This document shows positions 63,699 through 64,000 of a DNA stretch of 64,000 nt, one piece after another. Made by a program: the position numbers and the translations under genes. The DNA is taken from contig OZ026525.1 in NCBI GenBank assembly GCA_964019695.1, positions 66,836,753 to 66,900,752 of the forward strand. Reading direction: 5' to 3'. Source of the DNA: Loripinus fragilis. Taxonomy: Eukaryota > Mollusca > Bivalvia > Lucinida > Lucinidae. The notes under the pieces are model-generated. The model was not told the DNA's origin. It saw nothing but the letters and a program-made list of their open reading frames with translations, and searched no databases. Every line of letters starts with the position of its first letter. Within the stretch, counting starts at the first letter, position 1.

Positions 63699-64000
63699 AA
63701 ATACCATATGAGTCAGGTAGCGCTTTGCACTCAAATATTACTGAAAATAACACACACAGTTGGCAGTTAAATGGACTGTTTGACACCAAAAATAAACTAT
63801 ACGACCCTCTGTCTTTAATATACTTAAGGAATAAAGAAACGTAACAAACACTTTGAGTCATTGTAGGCATACAATATGATGCAAGCTTTTAGTGCAAATG
63901 ATATTTATCCATAGGAGCAGTATGTGTCCGTTAAATTACAGCAGGTTCAACGTTATTATCGATTACGTAGTCATTTTGATATGCGCGTAACCAGCCTGAC

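Overview
This 64 kb window looks like eukaryotic (animal) genomic DNA from a gene-poor, repeat-dense region. It is AT-rich. No open reading frame exceeds about 180 codons, and there is no operon-like packing or intact multi-exon gene. It is crowded with short inverted-repeat elements, tRNA-derived SINEs, minisatellites and decayed fragments of LINE, DIRS-type and Tc1-type elements. Several repeat families look to me like families common in bivalve molluscs (palindromic elements ending in CTGTAAATTCGG, GAGCCGCGACATGTGATTTC units, and a hairpin beginning ATGCCCCC). My best guess is a heterodont bivalve. That guess rests on recollection of repeat families, not on a search, and no host gene confirms it.

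Layout. 0-4 kb: a 214-bp TA-flanked MITE, then a ~2.7 kb inverted-repeat element carrying a nested 1.3 kb mariner-type element. 4-13 kb: SINE-like copies, one 237-bp MITE, a 0.9 kb TA-flanked element and a CCCCAGGAYA minisatellite. 13-17 kb: a 0.9 kb TIR element, a LINE reverse-transcriptase tail, and a frameshifted cysteine-peptidase-like (C76/OTU-like) fragment cut by a SINE-like insertion. 17.8-19.8 kb: two related ~540-bp MITEs flank a family B repeat that is itself split by a 417-bp palindrome. 20-23 kb: small TIR elements. 24.05-28.78 kb: a possible 4.7 kb long-TIR element with SINE-like copies inside. 30-31 kb: a tRNA-type SINE and a Tc1-like transposase relic. 34-36 kb: a DIRS-type reverse transcriptase split by a 237-bp MITE. 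37-39.5 kb: a zinc-finger linker relic and an unrecognised exon-like ORF. 44-46 kb: a minisatellite split by an 854-bp TIR element. 46-51 kb: family A and B copies and further MITEs. 52.3-54.1 kb: an array of diverged units. 54.6-55.9 kb: a decayed gene of an uncharacterised multicopy family, broken by a 498-bp palindrome. 57.5-58.4 kb: two tandem arrays. 59-64 kb: several palindromes, a tandem tRNA-Thr-type SINE dimer, a tRNA-Cys-like head and a 453-bp direct duplication.

Naming used below. Family A and family B are the two commonest SINE-like repeats (8 and 10 copies). Their strand is given so that the TTACTTACTT-type tail is at the 3' end. Family C is the 237-bp MITE with GAGCC...GGCTC ends. 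Family D is the ~540-bp MITE beginning TTACTTGAC. Family E is the palindrome beginning CACACTGG. The most useful observations are nested insertions where the pre-insertion sequence can be read from the flanks. These fix target-site duplications and relative ages. No intact host gene, functional RNA gene or novel intact system is claimed.
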